Numbered from the stretch's first letter, positions 15,595-23,663 are shown. The stretch: DNA of 31,830 nt from UBA1067 sp050874585 (GCA_050874585.1 JBNMKZ010000026.1:1-31830), one strand, 5' to 3'. Program-made: numbers and translations. Notes: generated by a model not told the origin, from the sequence alone.

Positions 15595-18045
15595 ATGAAG
15601 CGTTTAGTGGTTCTGATTCTGGCGGTCCTGACCATCGCTGGAGGCGCATTCGCGGCGAAATCGTCGCGTCTGGCGAAGGAAAAGCCCGCGAAGGCGACGG
15701 CACCCAGGGTGATTCGTCCGAAGAAGATCGAGCGCAAGAAGATTGAGCGGAAGCCGATTCCGACGGCGAAGTCGTCGCGGCGGACAAGTTCGTCGAAGGC
15801 AGTCCAGCCGCCAAAGCGAACCGCCGCGCACAAGGGCGTTGAGACGACGGTGTCGCCGGAGGAGATCAAGGCGGCGCGGACGGAGTTGATTGACGGCGTG
15901 TCGGCGATTCGTACGGAAGGCCTGCCGGGATCGTTCATCTGTGTTGCGCCGTCGGCGTTCGGTGTTGTGGCGGGGCGGAACTGGGACGGCACCTACCATC
16001 CCGTCGTGGCTGCCGCGTTCTATGGCAAGGGCCGCGCCATTGTCTTCGGGCACGGCTCCTTCTTCGAGACGCAGCCTTTTCAGGCGGATACGGCGCAGAT
16101 GCTGGCGAATGCGGCCGCATGGATTGAGCAGGGGAAGAAGGGCCCTCTCGCCGTCTACCGTTGGGGCGGCGCGGCAAAAGTGCTGGCGGAAGCGGGTGTT
16201 GAGGTGGCGGAGGTGAACGACCTTGACGAGGCGTTTGCCTCGCCCGCTATCCTTGCCGGGGCCGGGGCGTTCGATACGCCCGAGAAGCGGCAGAAGCTTT
16301 TCGACTACATCGCCAAGGGCGGCGGCTACATGATTTCCTCGATCGGTTGGGGATGGAAGAACATCGCCCAGAACTACACGGGATTCAGCTGCCTCGCGCT
16401 TGACTTCGGCGATGAGAAGGTGCTTGCACCGCTCGGCATCGTGGCGACCGATCTCGGCATCGGGCATACGGGCGATGAGGGCTACCTCACGTCGGTTGAC
16501 CTTCCGCTCGGCGCGGATCTTCCTGCGGCCTTGTCCATCGCCGAGAAGTACCCGGATGGCATCCCCGAGGAGACGCTCCGCAAGCAGGTGTCGAAGACGC
16601 TGACCATGGCGGCGGATGCCTATCCGCCGGATGACAGTGCGGCCTACGCGGCCTTTCTTGAACTCGCCCAACATCCGCTCGCGGCGAAGGTGCCCTCGCC
16701 GGAAACACCGGTGACGGCGGCGGACTTCTATGCCCGCGTGAGGATCGTCCTTGAGAAGAACCGCTGGCTGGCGGATCCCGTCCGTGTATGGCCAGCCGAT
16801 CCGAGTGCCGCCACCTACCCGGGGCTGATGGCCAAGGGGGCGAAGCCGGTGAAGGGCGTGGAAATCCAGGTTGAGACCGATGAACGCCGCTGGCACTCAA
16901 CGGGGCTCTTCGCCAATGCCGGCGACCCGATTACCGTTCATATCCCCGAATCGGCGCTTGGCCTTGGCCTGCAGGTTCGCGTGGGAACGACGGACGAAGA
17001 CATCAGCTCGGCGCAGGCGACGTGGATTCGTTCGCCGGTCGTCTCTGAGACGATTGCGCTCAACAAGGCGACGCAGACATTCTCGTCGCCCTTCGGCGGC
17101 TTCGTCTACATCGTCGTTCCATTCTCCACGCCGAAGGGGAACGTCGTGCAGGTGAAGGTCGATGGGGCCTACCGTGCGCCGCACTTCAAGCGTGGACGCG
17201 ATACGAATGAGTCCTGGGCCAAGGCGATTGAGGCCTACCACGCCCCGCAGGCGGAAATCGAGGGCTATCGCATGGTCATCACGTTCCCCTCGTCATCTCT
17301 CTCCACGCTGAAGGATCCCGAATGGGTGACGAAGTTCTGGGATGACGCGAACGACTTGGACATCAGCCTCACGGCGTTGCCGGGCCCGCTTGACTTCAAG
17401 CAGCGCGTCTGTGCCGACACCCAGTTGACGGCGGGCCTCCTGCACAATGGCTATCCGATGATGTGCCATGTCTCGGCGGACGGCAATAGCGGACTCTACG
17501 ACAAGGAGACTATTCAGGCGCATGGCGTTTGGGGTGTTCTGCACGAACTCGGGCACAACCACCAGAACAGTGCATGGACCTTCGGCAAGGCGACCGAGGT
17601 GACAGTGAACATCTTCACACTCTACTGCACGGACAAATTGCTCGGCATCAAGCCGCGAGATTCCTTCGGCGAGTGGATGTCCGTCGAGGGATGCGATCGC
17701 CGTGTCAGCGACTGGGTCGACCGTGGCAAGCCCTTTGAGGAATGGGGCGCGGGACCCGACCACGGACCGTTCCTCGCGCTGGAGACCTTTACGCGTCTCC
17801 AGGAGGCGTACGGCTGGGAACTGTTCGAGAAACTCTTCGCGCAGTATCGTCAGCCGGGGGCGGACTTGCCGAAGAACGATCAGGAGAAGATGGACCAGTG
17901 GGCCACGCGGCTGTCTGAAATGTACGAGGCGGATTTTGCCGACTACTTCGAGGCGTGGAGTTGGCCCATCTCGTCCGAGGCGCGGGAGATTTGCGCCAAG
18001 TATCCGAAACTGGAGAACGAGCAGCTCTTCCGTCTGCTCCGCTGA
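15595..18045 (+). CDS. Secreted M60 metallopeptidase (shorter paralogue)
   Basis: An 816-residue exported protein. A signal peptide (~1-20, LVVLILAVLTIAGGAFA) is followed by a strongly basic Lys/Arg linker (~20-75), an N-terminal region (~80-300) parallel to that of the 1882-residue protein (compare LPGSFICVAPSAFGVVAGRNWDGT with LPGPFVCLSDDAFNVIAARNYDGT), and an M60 domain to the end with HELGH (His650, Glu651, His654) and distal Glu668. It ends shortly after DYFEAWSWPIS, so it lacks the SGNH, Cys and discoidin modules. Expected role: zinc-dependent cleavage of O-glycosylated (mucin-like) proteins. AGAAGGA precedes the ATG at 15595; upstream in-frame sequence is the previous gene's shadow. 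The stop lies only 7 bp from the convergent tenA stop, with no terminator between. The pair looks like a duplication followed by domain gain or loss. Confidence 0.88.
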   Translation: MKRLVVLILAVLTIAGGAFAAKSSRLAKEKPAKATAPRVIRPKKIERKKIERKPIPTAKSSRRTSSSKAVQPPKRTAAHKGVETTVSPEEIKAARTELIDGVSAIRTEGLPGSFICVAPSAFGVVAGRNWDGTYHPVVAAAFYGKGRAIVFGHGSFFETQPFQADTAQMLANAAAWIEQGKKGPLAVYRWGGAAKVLAEAGVEVAEVNDLDEAFASPAILAGAGAFDTPEKRQKLFDYIAKGGGYMISSIGWGWKNIAQNYTGFSCLALDFGDEKVLAPLGIVATDLGIGHTGDEGYLTSVDLPLGADLPAALSIAEKYPDGIPEETLRKQVSKTLTMAADAYPPDDSAAYAAFLELAQHPLAAKVPSPETPVTAADFYARVRIVLEKNRWLADPVRVWPADPSAATYPGLMAKGAKPVKGVEIQVETDERRWHSTGLFANAGDPITVHIPESALGLGLQVRVGTTDEDISSAQATWIRSPVVSETIALNKATQTFSSPFGGFVYIVVPFSTPKGNVVQVKVDGAYRAPHFKRGRDTNESWAKAIEAYHAPQAEIEGYRMVITFPSSSLSTLKDPEWVTKFWDDANDLDISLTALPGPLDFKQRVCADTQLTAGLLHNGYPMMCHVSADGNSGLYDKETIQAHGVWGVLHELGHNHQNSAWTFGKATEVTVNIFTLYCTDKLLGIKPRDSFGEWMSVEGCDRRVSDWVDRGKPFEEWGAGPDHGPFLALETFTRLQEAYGWELFEKLFAQYRQPGADLPKNDQEKMDQWATRLSEMYEADFADYFEAWSWPISSEAREICAKYPKLENEQLFRLLR

Positions 18046-18052
18046 AGTTGTT

Positions 18053-18664
18053 TTAAAGGCTGAAGAATTCCAGTTCGGCGGCGACGCCGTCGGCGAAGGC
18101 CCGCGTCATTTCGGCGACGCGGGCCGGTTCTTGCGCGGCGAAACGGTCACAAAGTGCCGCGCAGGCCGCCGCGTCCGACGCAAAGTCGGGTGCGCAGTAG
18201 GCGCGAATCCAGTCGGCATAGGGGTTGGTGGACTGAATGCCGTCCCGCAGGGCGCGGCCGAGTTCGGCGTAGACGAGGAAACAGGGGAGAACGGCCGCGA
18301 GGGCGACGGCGAGCGGACGCGATTCTGCCGCCGTGCAGATGAGACGGGCGCAGGTCGAGGGGGTGTCCGCTGTTTCAATCCCGTGGATTCCATAGCCCGC
18401 CTGCATTTCCTGTTCGGCGGCAACGCCCTCGTCGGCGAAGCGCATGAAGAGCTGTCGGTCGGCCTCGTCCGTCAGGCGGTTGGCGATTTGCCGCATGGCC
18501 CGAGCGTAGTCGACGAGATAGGCGGCATCGCGCCGCAGGTAATTTTCGAAAGTGCCGCGAGGGAGCGTTCCGTCCCGCAGGCCGACAAAAAACGGGAGGC
18601 GCAGAATCGCCGCGATTGTCTCGCGGGCGGATTCACGCGCCCCCTCGCTCCAGCGTTCGGCCAT
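18053..18664 (-). CDS. tenA: TenA-family protein (thiaminase II / aminopyrimidine aminohydrolase)
   Basis: A 203-residue all-helical protein with TenA family landmarks: YLRRDAAYL (Asp46), LPCFLVYAELG with the conserved Cys128, and a C-terminal LEFF with Glu199. These correspond to Asp44, Cys135 and Glu205 of the Bacillus enzyme. TenA hydrolyses the aminopyrimidine of degraded thiamin so it can be salvaged. The equivalent of Bacillus Tyr112 seems not to be Tyr (STCARLIC segment), so the exact substrate may differ. The start at 18664 overlaps the methyltransferase stop by one base (TAATG); longer upstream starts would run into that gene. No other thiamin gene or TPP riboswitch is visible in the window. 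It is the last gene of the ilvA-ridA-methyltransferase-tenA run. Confidence 0.85.
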   Translation of the reverse strand: MAERWSEGARESARETIAAILRLPFFVGLRDGTLPRGTFENYLRRDAAYLVDYARAMRQIANRLTDEADRQLFMRFADEGVAAEQEMQAGYGIHGIETADTPSTCARLICTAAESRPLAVALAAVLPCFLVYAELGRALRDGIQSTNPYADWIRAYCAPDFASDAAACAALCDRFAAQEPARVAEMTRAFADGVAAELEFFSL

Positions 18665-19374
18665 TACTTTGCGTCGGTTGGCTTCTCGGCGACGATGGCG
18701 ACATAACTGCCGCGGTCGCAACCCTCAATCGGCTCCTCCACCGAATCGTTCGACCGGCACGGATAGCGTAGCAGCGTTTGGTAGGCGTGGGGATTGACGA
18801 AGCCCGCATCCTTCAGACAACCGAGGACCTCCGCCCGCGTCCGCCAGTGGGCGCTCTTGACGAATTCAATCGGATAGGGATCCGGCGGCTTGATGCCCTC
18901 AAGGAGCGGATGATCCCAGGTCCCGAGCGACATGGCGAGATTGTAGATGAGCGCGTAGCCGCTTTCCTTCGGTACGTCCATGACGGCGATTCGACCGCCG
19001 GGAACAAGCGAGGCGTAGGCGTTGCGGAAGGCCTTGCCGAGATCGGCGATGTAGGACGGGCAGCCGTTAAACATCACCGTCTCGTAGGGTTCGGGCGCAA
19101 CGTAGTCCTCGGCCGTGCAGATTGTGACGGTCATGCCGCGCTTGCGGGCGATGGCGGCCATGGCCTCGGACGGCTCGACGCCGTCCGTCACCACGATGCC
19201 GCATTCGCGCTTGAGGTACGACTCGAACAGTCCGCTGCCGCAACCGATGGAGAGCGTGCGCCCGCAGCCTTCGAGTGCCTTTGCAACCATCTTCGCCTCG
19301 GAGACGAAGAGGTTTTCATTGTTCATGAACCACTGGTCGTAGGCACTGGCGTATTCGTCGTAGACGGCACCCAT
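18664..19374 (-). CDS. Class I SAM-dependent methyltransferase
   Basis: A 236-residue protein with a Rossmann methyltransferase core. Motif I is LSIGCGSGLFESYL (~41-54), followed by an acidic strand (VTDGVEPSEAM), a motif II/III-like segment (YETVMFNGCPSYIADLGKAF) and LVPGGRIAVMDVPKE. It transfers a methyl group from SAM to an unknown small molecule. The core resembles ubiE/arsM-type small-molecule enzymes, but no substrate signature is evident. GGGAGGA lies before the ATG at 19374. It is 23 bp downstream of ridA and overlaps tenA by one base, so it is likely translationally coupled to tenA. A role in cofactor or vitamin metabolism is a guess from that neighbour. Confidence 0.8.
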   Translation of the reverse strand: MGAVYDEYASAYDQWFMNNENLFVSEAKMVAKALEGCGRTLSIGCGSGLFESYLKRECGIVVTDGVEPSEAMAAIARKRGMTVTICTAEDYVAPEPYETVMFNGCPSYIADLGKAFRNAYASLVPGGRIAVMDVPKESGYALIYNLAMSLGTWDHPLLEGIKPPDPYPIEFVKSAHWRTRAEVLGCLKDAGFVNPHAYQTLLRYPCRSNDSVEEPIEGCDRGSYVAIVAEKPTDAK

Positions 19375-19397
19375 TGAATCCTCCCAATCCCTTTTTG

Positions 19398-19772
19398 TCA
19401 GAGGGCGGCGACGGCCTCAATCTCAAGCAGTGCGCCCTTGGGCAGGCACGAAACCTCCACGCAGCTGCGGGCTGGCTTGCTCGCGCCGAAGAGTTCGGCG
19501 TAGACTGCGTTGAGCGCGGCAAAATCGTCCATGTGGCGGATGAAGACCGTGGTCTTGACGACGCGGTCGAGTCCCGAGCCGGCCGCCTCAAGGACATTCT
19601 TGAGGTTGCCGATGGCCTGCCGCGCCTGGGCCTCGATGCCCTCGGCGTGAATCGTGCCCGTCGCCGGGTCGATTGGGATCTGCCCCGAGCACCAGACGAA
19701 TCCGTTTGCCTTGATGGCCTGCGAATACGGCCCGAGTGCCGCAGGGGCCTTTTCAGTCGAAATAATTTCCAT
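19398..19772 (-). CDS. ridA: RidA-family enamine/imine deaminase
   Basis: A 124-residue trimeric Rid/YjgF-type protein. Visible family sequence: LGPYSQAIKANGFVWCSGQIPIDP, the mid-region RQAIGNLKNVLEAAGSGLDRVVKTTVF, and KPARSCVEVSCLPKGALLEIEAVA, with the catalytic Arg of the PARSC motif and the conserved Glu near the end. RidA hydrolyses reactive 2-aminoacrylate and 2-iminobutanoate to pyruvate or 2-oxobutanoate plus ammonia. These imines are made by threonine/serine dehydratases, and ilvA is immediately upstream (29 bp), which fits exactly. AAGGAAGGA precedes the ATG. Confidence 0.95.
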   Translation of the reverse strand: MEIISTEKAPAALGPYSQAIKANGFVWCSGQIPIDPATGTIHAEGIEAQARQAIGNLKNVLEAAGSGLDRVVKTTVFIRHMDDFAALNAVYAELFGASKPARSCVEVSCLPKGALLEIEAVAAL

Positions 19773-19801
19773 TTGTCAGTTCCTTCCTTATCAAGAGATG
19801 A

Positions 19802-21316
19802 TTAGTCGTTGCCGCCGAGGAAGCTCCGGTAGGCGGCATCCTGCGTGACGTCGCTGAAGGCGTAGCCAATCTTCTTCAGTGCCTCGTCAAAGGCCTTGCG
19901 CTCGCCCTTCGGCACCTGAAAGCCGGCGAGAATCTTGCCGTGGTCCGCACCATGGTTGCGGTAGTGGAACATGGAGATGTTCCAGCGGTCGGCGAGTTCG
20001 GAGAGAAAGTTCCTGAGCGCACCCGGTTTCTCGGGGAATTCGAACGTCATGACGACCTCGTCGTGAAGGCCGCTGACGCGTCCGCCGACCATGTAGCGCA
20101 CGTGCTCCTTGGCGATGGCGTCGTTCGAGAGATCGACCGTCGGGTAGCCGGCCTTCTCAAGCGCGGCGATGATAGACGCGATTTCCTGCGGATCCTTGAC
20201 GGCCATGCCGACGAAGACATGGGCATTCGTCGCATCGTTGAGCCGGTAGTTGAATTCGGTGATGCGCCGCTTGCCGATCTTGGAGATGAACTTCTTGAAA
20301 CTGCCGCGCCGCTCGGGAATGCAGCAGTCGAGAATCGCCTCGCGTCCCTCGCCAATTTCCGTCTGCTCCGAAACGAAGCGGATGTTGTCGAAGTTCATGT
20401 TCGCGCCCGAGACGATGCAGGCTCCGGTCTCGTTCTTTTTGAGCGTCTTCTTGGCTGCCGCGAGGGCGAGGGCTCCGGCGGGTTCGCAAATCGCCCGCGT
20501 CGCTTCGAAGATGTCCTTGATCGCCGCGCACGTCTCGTTCGTCGTCACGCAGACGATGCCGTCCAGGCAGTCGCGGCAGATGCGGAAGGTCTCCTTGCCC
20601 GGCGTCTTGACGCACACGCCGTCCGCGAAAAGCCCGGGATTCTCAAGCGTGACAATCTTGCCCGCCGCGATGGAACGGCGCATGCAGTCCGAGTCGACCG
20701 GCTCCACGCCATAGACCTTGACCGAAGGACGCACGGCCTTCACGTAGGCGGCCACGCCGGCGGCAAGTCCGCCGCCACCAATCGGGACGAAGATGGCGTC
20801 GAGCGTCCGCCCGGCCTGTTCGAGGATTTCCTTGGCAACCGTCCCCTGGCCGGCGATGACGTCGGGGTCGTCGAACGGGGCGACGTAGGTGTAGCCGTGG
20901 GCCTTGATCTGGGCTTCGAGTTCCTCGTAGGTGTCGGAGTAGGAATCGCCGTGAAGGACGATGGAGGCCCCATAGGAGCGGACGGCCGAAATCTTGATTT
21001 CGGGGGTTGTTACGGGCATTACGATGGTCGCCTTGCAGCCGAGGCGTTTCGCCGAGAGGGCGACGCCCTGTGCGTGGTTGCCGGCCGAGGCGCAGATGAC
21101 ACCCTTGTCGAGATCCTTGCGCGGCAGTTGGCTCATCTTGTTGTAGGCACCGCGCAACTTGAACGAGTGGACGGGCTGAAGGTCTTCCCGCTTGAGCAGG
21201 AAGTGGCACCCGAACCGCCGCGACAGTGCCGCCGCCGGTTCGAGCGGCGTGACGGTCGCCACGTCGTAGACCGTCGAATTGAGTATTTTCGTCAGATAAT
21301 CAACCTCTGCCATCAT
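19802..21316 (-). CDS. ilvA: Threonine ammonia-lyase, biosynthetic (IlvA)
   Basis: A 504-residue PLP enzyme of normal biosynthetic length. It deaminates threonine to 2-oxobutanoate, the first step to isoleucine. The PLP lysine is Lys53 in HSFKLRGAYNKM. SAGNHAQGVALSAKRLG and the phosphate-binding GGGGLAAGVAAYV follow. Two C-terminal ACT-like regulatory domains (~325-415 and ~420-504; ERRGSFKKFISKIGKR and FPEKPGALRNFLSELADR) indicate allosteric control by isoleucine/valine. Two adjacent ATGs exist (21316 and 21313); AGAGGA is closer to ideal spacing for the second. It leads a ridA-methyltransferase-tenA run and has its own -10 box 28 bp upstream, in the 57-bp gap after the TonB receptor gene. 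Confidence 0.95.
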   Translation of the reverse strand: MMAEVDYLTKILNSTVYDVATVTPLEPAAALSRRFGCHFLLKREDLQPVHSFKLRGAYNKMSQLPRKDLDKGVICASAGNHAQGVALSAKRLGCKATIVMPVTTPEIKISAVRSYGASIVLHGDSYSDTYEELEAQIKAHGYTYVAPFDDPDVIAGQGTVAKEILEQAGRTLDAIFVPIGGGGLAAGVAAYVKAVRPSVKVYGVEPVDSDCMRRSIAAGKIVTLENPGLFADGVCVKTPGKETFRICRDCLDGIVCVTTNETCAAIKDIFEATRAICEPAGALALAAAKKTLKKNETGACIVSGANMNFDNIRFVSEQTEIGEGREAILDCCIPERRGSFKKFISKIGKRRITEFNYRLNDATNAHVFVGMAVKDPQEIASIIAALEKAGYPTVDLSNDAIAKEHVRYMVGGRVSGLHDEVVMTFEFPEKPGALRNFLSELADRWNISMFHYRNHGADHGKILAGFQVPKGERKAFDEALKKIGYAFSDVTQDAAYRSFLGGND

Positions 21317-21343
21317 ATCCTCTTTTCTTCAAAAACGGCGTAA

Positions 21344-21349
21344 ATTATA
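21344..21349 (-). promoter_or_regulatory. -10 box for ilvA
   Basis: Minus-strand TATAAT preceded by GG lies about 28 nt before the ilvA ATG, just downstream of the receptor gene stop. No good -35 is visible at 16-18 bp. It supports a separate transcript for ilvA-ridA-methyltransferase-tenA. Confidence 0.5.
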
Positions 21350-21373
21350 CCATATTCTCGCCGACTTTGCGCT

Positions 21374-23254
21374 TTACCAGGCGTAGGTCACCGACAGGTA
21401 GCCCGTAAAGCCGCGAGCCTTCTGACCGGGCACGACTTCAAACGCCTGGTCGAAGATGTCCGCAAGCCCGAGGGCAAATGAGATGTCGCGGCAGAAGGGC
21501 AGCTTGAATTCCGTCTCAAGCCGCGAGACGTTGCGAACGCTCGACCCGTCGCGAATCGGGTTCGACTTCCACGCCTCCACGCCCTGCCGGTAGGAAACGC
21601 GCCAGTCGTCGGTGATGTCGTAGCGCGCCTCAAGGGCAAACGACGCAATCGGGTAGTCCATCACGTAGCGCGAGGAGTAGTAGTCGGTGTCGGTTTCCTT
21701 GACGATGACCGCGCCGTCCGCCATGAGCTTGAGCGAGTCGGTGACCTTGACGACCGTGTCGCCCGAGAAGCCGAAGAAGGTGACGGGTTCAAGGGCGGTC
21801 GCCGTCCAGCGTCCGTTCGGGTTCAGCTTGAGCCAGTCGGTCAGGCGTTCGCTGCGCGAGAGGAAGGCTCCGGCGCGGACGCGTTCGAGCGTCGCCGCAG
21901 TGGTCGGGCGGTAGGTGAGGTCGAGCGCGAGCGTACGCGTATGCGAGAGCGGCAGGTCGTAGGTCCCGACGGTTGCAGGGCTTTCGTAGGTCAGTTCCGT
22001 ATAGCTCGGCATCCGCGTTGCCTCGCGGTACGAAAGCTCAATCTTGCTCCACTCCTGCTCGTCGAAGTAGTAGGCGATGCCGGCGGCGGGGTTGCATTCG
22101 GAGTTGAAGGCACTGTAGAACTCGGCGGAGGCACCGGCGGTGACTTCCCAGCGGTCGAACTTGACACCGGGGAGGACGGCGTAGGAGCCGTGGACGCGGT
22201 CGTAGCGGCTCTTCTTCGTGTAGGGCGACATGCCCGTGTAGTTGTGGTGGCGGCGCGTATCGTAGACCTCGAATTCGGTATCGCCGCGCAGGTCGACGAA
22301 GAGCCAGTCCGTCAGGTGGCGGCGCGTCGTCATGTGAAGCACGATTTCGTCCGCGAGGTGCTTGTTCTCGTAGTAGTCGGGATTTTCCTCGTCCAGCCGA
22401 TACGCGTCATGGGCGCGAGACCAGAGCACGGAGATTTCGCTGCGCTGGTCTTCGCCCGCATCGTAGATCCAGTCCATGGAGAGGAGGCCGGACTTATTGG
22501 CCTCCCAGGCGGGGCGGGCATCGTAGCCGTAGGCGCCGCGGCATCCGAACTCGCGCCAGCGGTAGGAGATGAGCGCGTCAAAAGTCCAGTACTCGGCGGC
22601 CATGCCGAAGCGTCCGCCAACGGAGAAGCGGTCGAGATCGTTTTCCTCATAGCCGTCGATGCGGTCGGCGTGGGCGGCCTCGACAAACGCGCCGACCCAG
22701 CCGTAGACGGAGTCGGTGATGTTGAAGAACTCGCGGTCGTTGGCTCGCAGGAAGTAGAGGCCGTCCGTTCCGACACCGAGCGTGGCCTTTCCGCCGCGAG
22801 AGGCCACGGGAGCCATGCGCGTCTCAAGCGAGCCGGCCGAATGCCCCGCGCTTGAGCGGAAGAGGTCGATGCCCGTCGGCACGTTCGGGGTCTCAAGCCA
22901 GTCCGAGGGACACGACAGGTCGCCGTTGAAATGCTCCGTCTGGGCATTTCGGACGGCGGCACCGTTGAAGATGATGCCCGCTTCCGAGAAGGCCGACCCG
23001 TTGATGCTGAGGTCGACGAGTGCCCCCGCCTCGCTTTGGTTGCGGATGCTGAGGGCGGGCGGTGCGCCGCGCCAGAGCGAATCGTCCGGCTGGTTGTCGC
23101 CCATGCGGAGGCGTTCGCCCCAGACGACGACGGGCGACAGCTCGGCGATGGCTTCCTCCGCGAGGATATTCGCCGAAAGAAGCGTGAATCCAATTAGAAA
23201 CAGAAACTTACTGGTGGTTGAGGTGAGATGAATCGTCGTGTTTCTGGACTTCAT
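21374..23254 (-). CDS. TonB-dependent outer-membrane receptor
   Basis: A 626-residue protein. A signal peptide (~1-32, FLFLIGFTLLSANILAEEA) is followed by a short TonB-box-like stretch (SPVVVWGER), a plug (~50-150) containing VDLSINGSAFSEAGIIFNGAAVRNAQTEHFNGDL, the family pattern DLSIxGxxFxxxxIxxNG, then a ~470-residue beta-barrel with alternating aromatic strands (RWREFGCRGAYGYDARPAW, WSKIELSYREATRMPSY) ending in an aromatic residue (VTYAW). It would import a scarce nutrient using TonB/ExbBD energy. Substrate unknown: the size fits BtuB/CirA-like receptors, but no cobalamin or TPP riboswitch is recognisable upstream. No transporter genes lie beside it. tenA three genes downstream hints at a vitamin, weakly. 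Confidence 0.87.
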   Translation of the reverse strand: MKSRNTTIHLTSTTSKFLFLIGFTLLSANILAEEAIAELSPVVVWGERLRMGDNQPDDSLWRGAPPALSIRNQSEAGALVDLSINGSAFSEAGIIFNGAAVRNAQTEHFNGDLSCPSDWLETPNVPTGIDLFRSSAGHSAGSLETRMAPVASRGGKATLGVGTDGLYFLRANDREFFNITDSVYGWVGAFVEAAHADRIDGYEENDLDRFSVGGRFGMAAEYWTFDALISYRWREFGCRGAYGYDARPAWEANKSGLLSMDWIYDAGEDQRSEISVLWSRAHDAYRLDEENPDYYENKHLADEIVLHMTTRRHLTDWLFVDLRGDTEFEVYDTRRHHNYTGMSPYTKKSRYDRVHGSYAVLPGVKFDRWEVTAGASAEFYSAFNSECNPAAGIAYYFDEQEWSKIELSYREATRMPSYTELTYESPATVGTYDLPLSHTRTLALDLTYRPTTAATLERVRAGAFLSRSERLTDWLKLNPNGRWTATALEPVTFFGFSGDTVVKVTDSLKLMADGAVIVKETDTDYYSSRYVMDYPIASFALEARYDITDDWRVSYRQGVEAWKSNPIRDGSSVRNVSRLETEFKLPFCRDISFALGLADIFDQAFEVVPGQKARGFTGYLSVTYAW

Positions 23255-23288
23255 GATGTGACCTTGGTTAGGGTTGAAAAGAGGACAT

Positions 23289-23294
23289 AGTATA
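23289..23294 (-). promoter_or_regulatory. Possible -10 box for the TonB-dependent receptor
   Basis: Minus-strand TATACT preceded by GG lies ~35 nt before the receptor ATG. It matches the GGTATAAT-like style of other promoters in the window but has no clear -35. The ribosome-binding site is weak (AAGG). Confidence 0.4.
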
Positions 23295-23296
23295 CC

Positions 23297-23500
23297 AAAA
23301 ATGGGAACTGACTACCGAATGCCCCCGTGATTTGACGGGCAGGCCGTCCGCCACCGACCGCTGACGCAGCGGATTTCGACCGCCACGGGAGGGCGCGGCA
23401 CTGCCGATCCGCCGCGTGCGGATTGGGTTCGTCCGCGTCGACTTCTGCCGAGCCTCTCGCCGCGTCGTGCTTGCGTCCGCCGCGAGTCGTGCCCATCGGA
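23297..23500. other. GC-rich intergenic region with several hairpins
   Basis: This is part of the 443-nt gap between the divergent receptor and HU-like genes. Visible hairpins: CCCGT/ACGGG (23324-23339), CCGCTG/CAGCGG with a three-base loop (23358-23372), and ATCCGC/GCGGAT (23407-23423). An 81-codon minus-strand ORF crosses it but reads like composition-driven noise. It may be a structured leader of the receptor mRNA, an intergenic repeat or a small RNA; nothing was recognised. Confidence 0.4.
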
Positions 23501-23504
23501 GAAA

Positions 23505-23568
23505 AACTTACTGCCCAGTAACTTTAGACTTACTGGGCAGTAAGTCTGAATTTACTGGGCAGTAAGTT
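23505..23568. repeat. 64-bp near-perfect palindrome containing three 14-bp palindromes
   Basis: Three copies of TTACTGNNCAGTAA lie at 23508-23521 (centre CC), 23530-23543 (centre GG) and 23552-23565 (centre GG), with centres exactly 22 bp apart. The middle copy extends to a 22-bp palindrome (23526-23547). The whole 64 bp is itself palindromic at 29 of 32 positions. Flanking GGAG/CTCC and CCCAT/ATGGG extend the symmetry with interruptions. It could be a tandem operator array for a dimeric regulator, or a cruciform-forming mobile repeat. Confidence 0.85.
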
Positions 23569-23657
23569 CTCCTGCCGTCGGCATGGGAAAATCGTGGCAT
23601 CTGCGGACGCGGCGCGGCGGATGCGTGGATTTTCTCCACGGGATGCCCCGAATGTGG

Positions 23658-23663
23658 TATAAT
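23658..23663 (+). promoter_or_regulatory. -10 box for the HU-like gene
   Basis: TATAAT preceded by GG lies 34 nt before the ATG at 23698. A small hairpin CGTGGA-N5-TCCACG (23624-23640) covers the -35 position, and no consensus -35 is visible. The downstream leader contains a weak purine-rich GTGAGG ribosome-binding site. Confidence 0.5.

Noticed and set aside
18046..18052. Shared bidirectional terminator between the second M60 gene and tenA
   Set aside because: Only 7 bp separate the convergent stops, and I see no hairpin spanning them.
19940..21343. A 467-codon plus-strand frame opposite ilvA
   Set aside because: ilvA on the minus strand is certain, and the plus-strand product is low-complexity Gly/Val/Asp/Arg with no domain.
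21941..22855. A 304-codon plus-strand frame opposite the TonB receptor
   Set aside because: Composition-driven antisense frame; the receptor barrel and plug motifs on the minus strand are convincing.
23251..23496. An 81-codon minus-strand ORF upstream of the TonB receptor
   Set aside because: It overlaps the receptor start and promoter and reads as low-information Arg/Ala/Asp sequence. Kept only as part of the structured intergenic region.
23255..23500. Cobalamin or TPP riboswitch upstream of the TonB receptor
   Set aside because: I looked for the B12-box and the TPP core motifs on the minus strand and saw neither.
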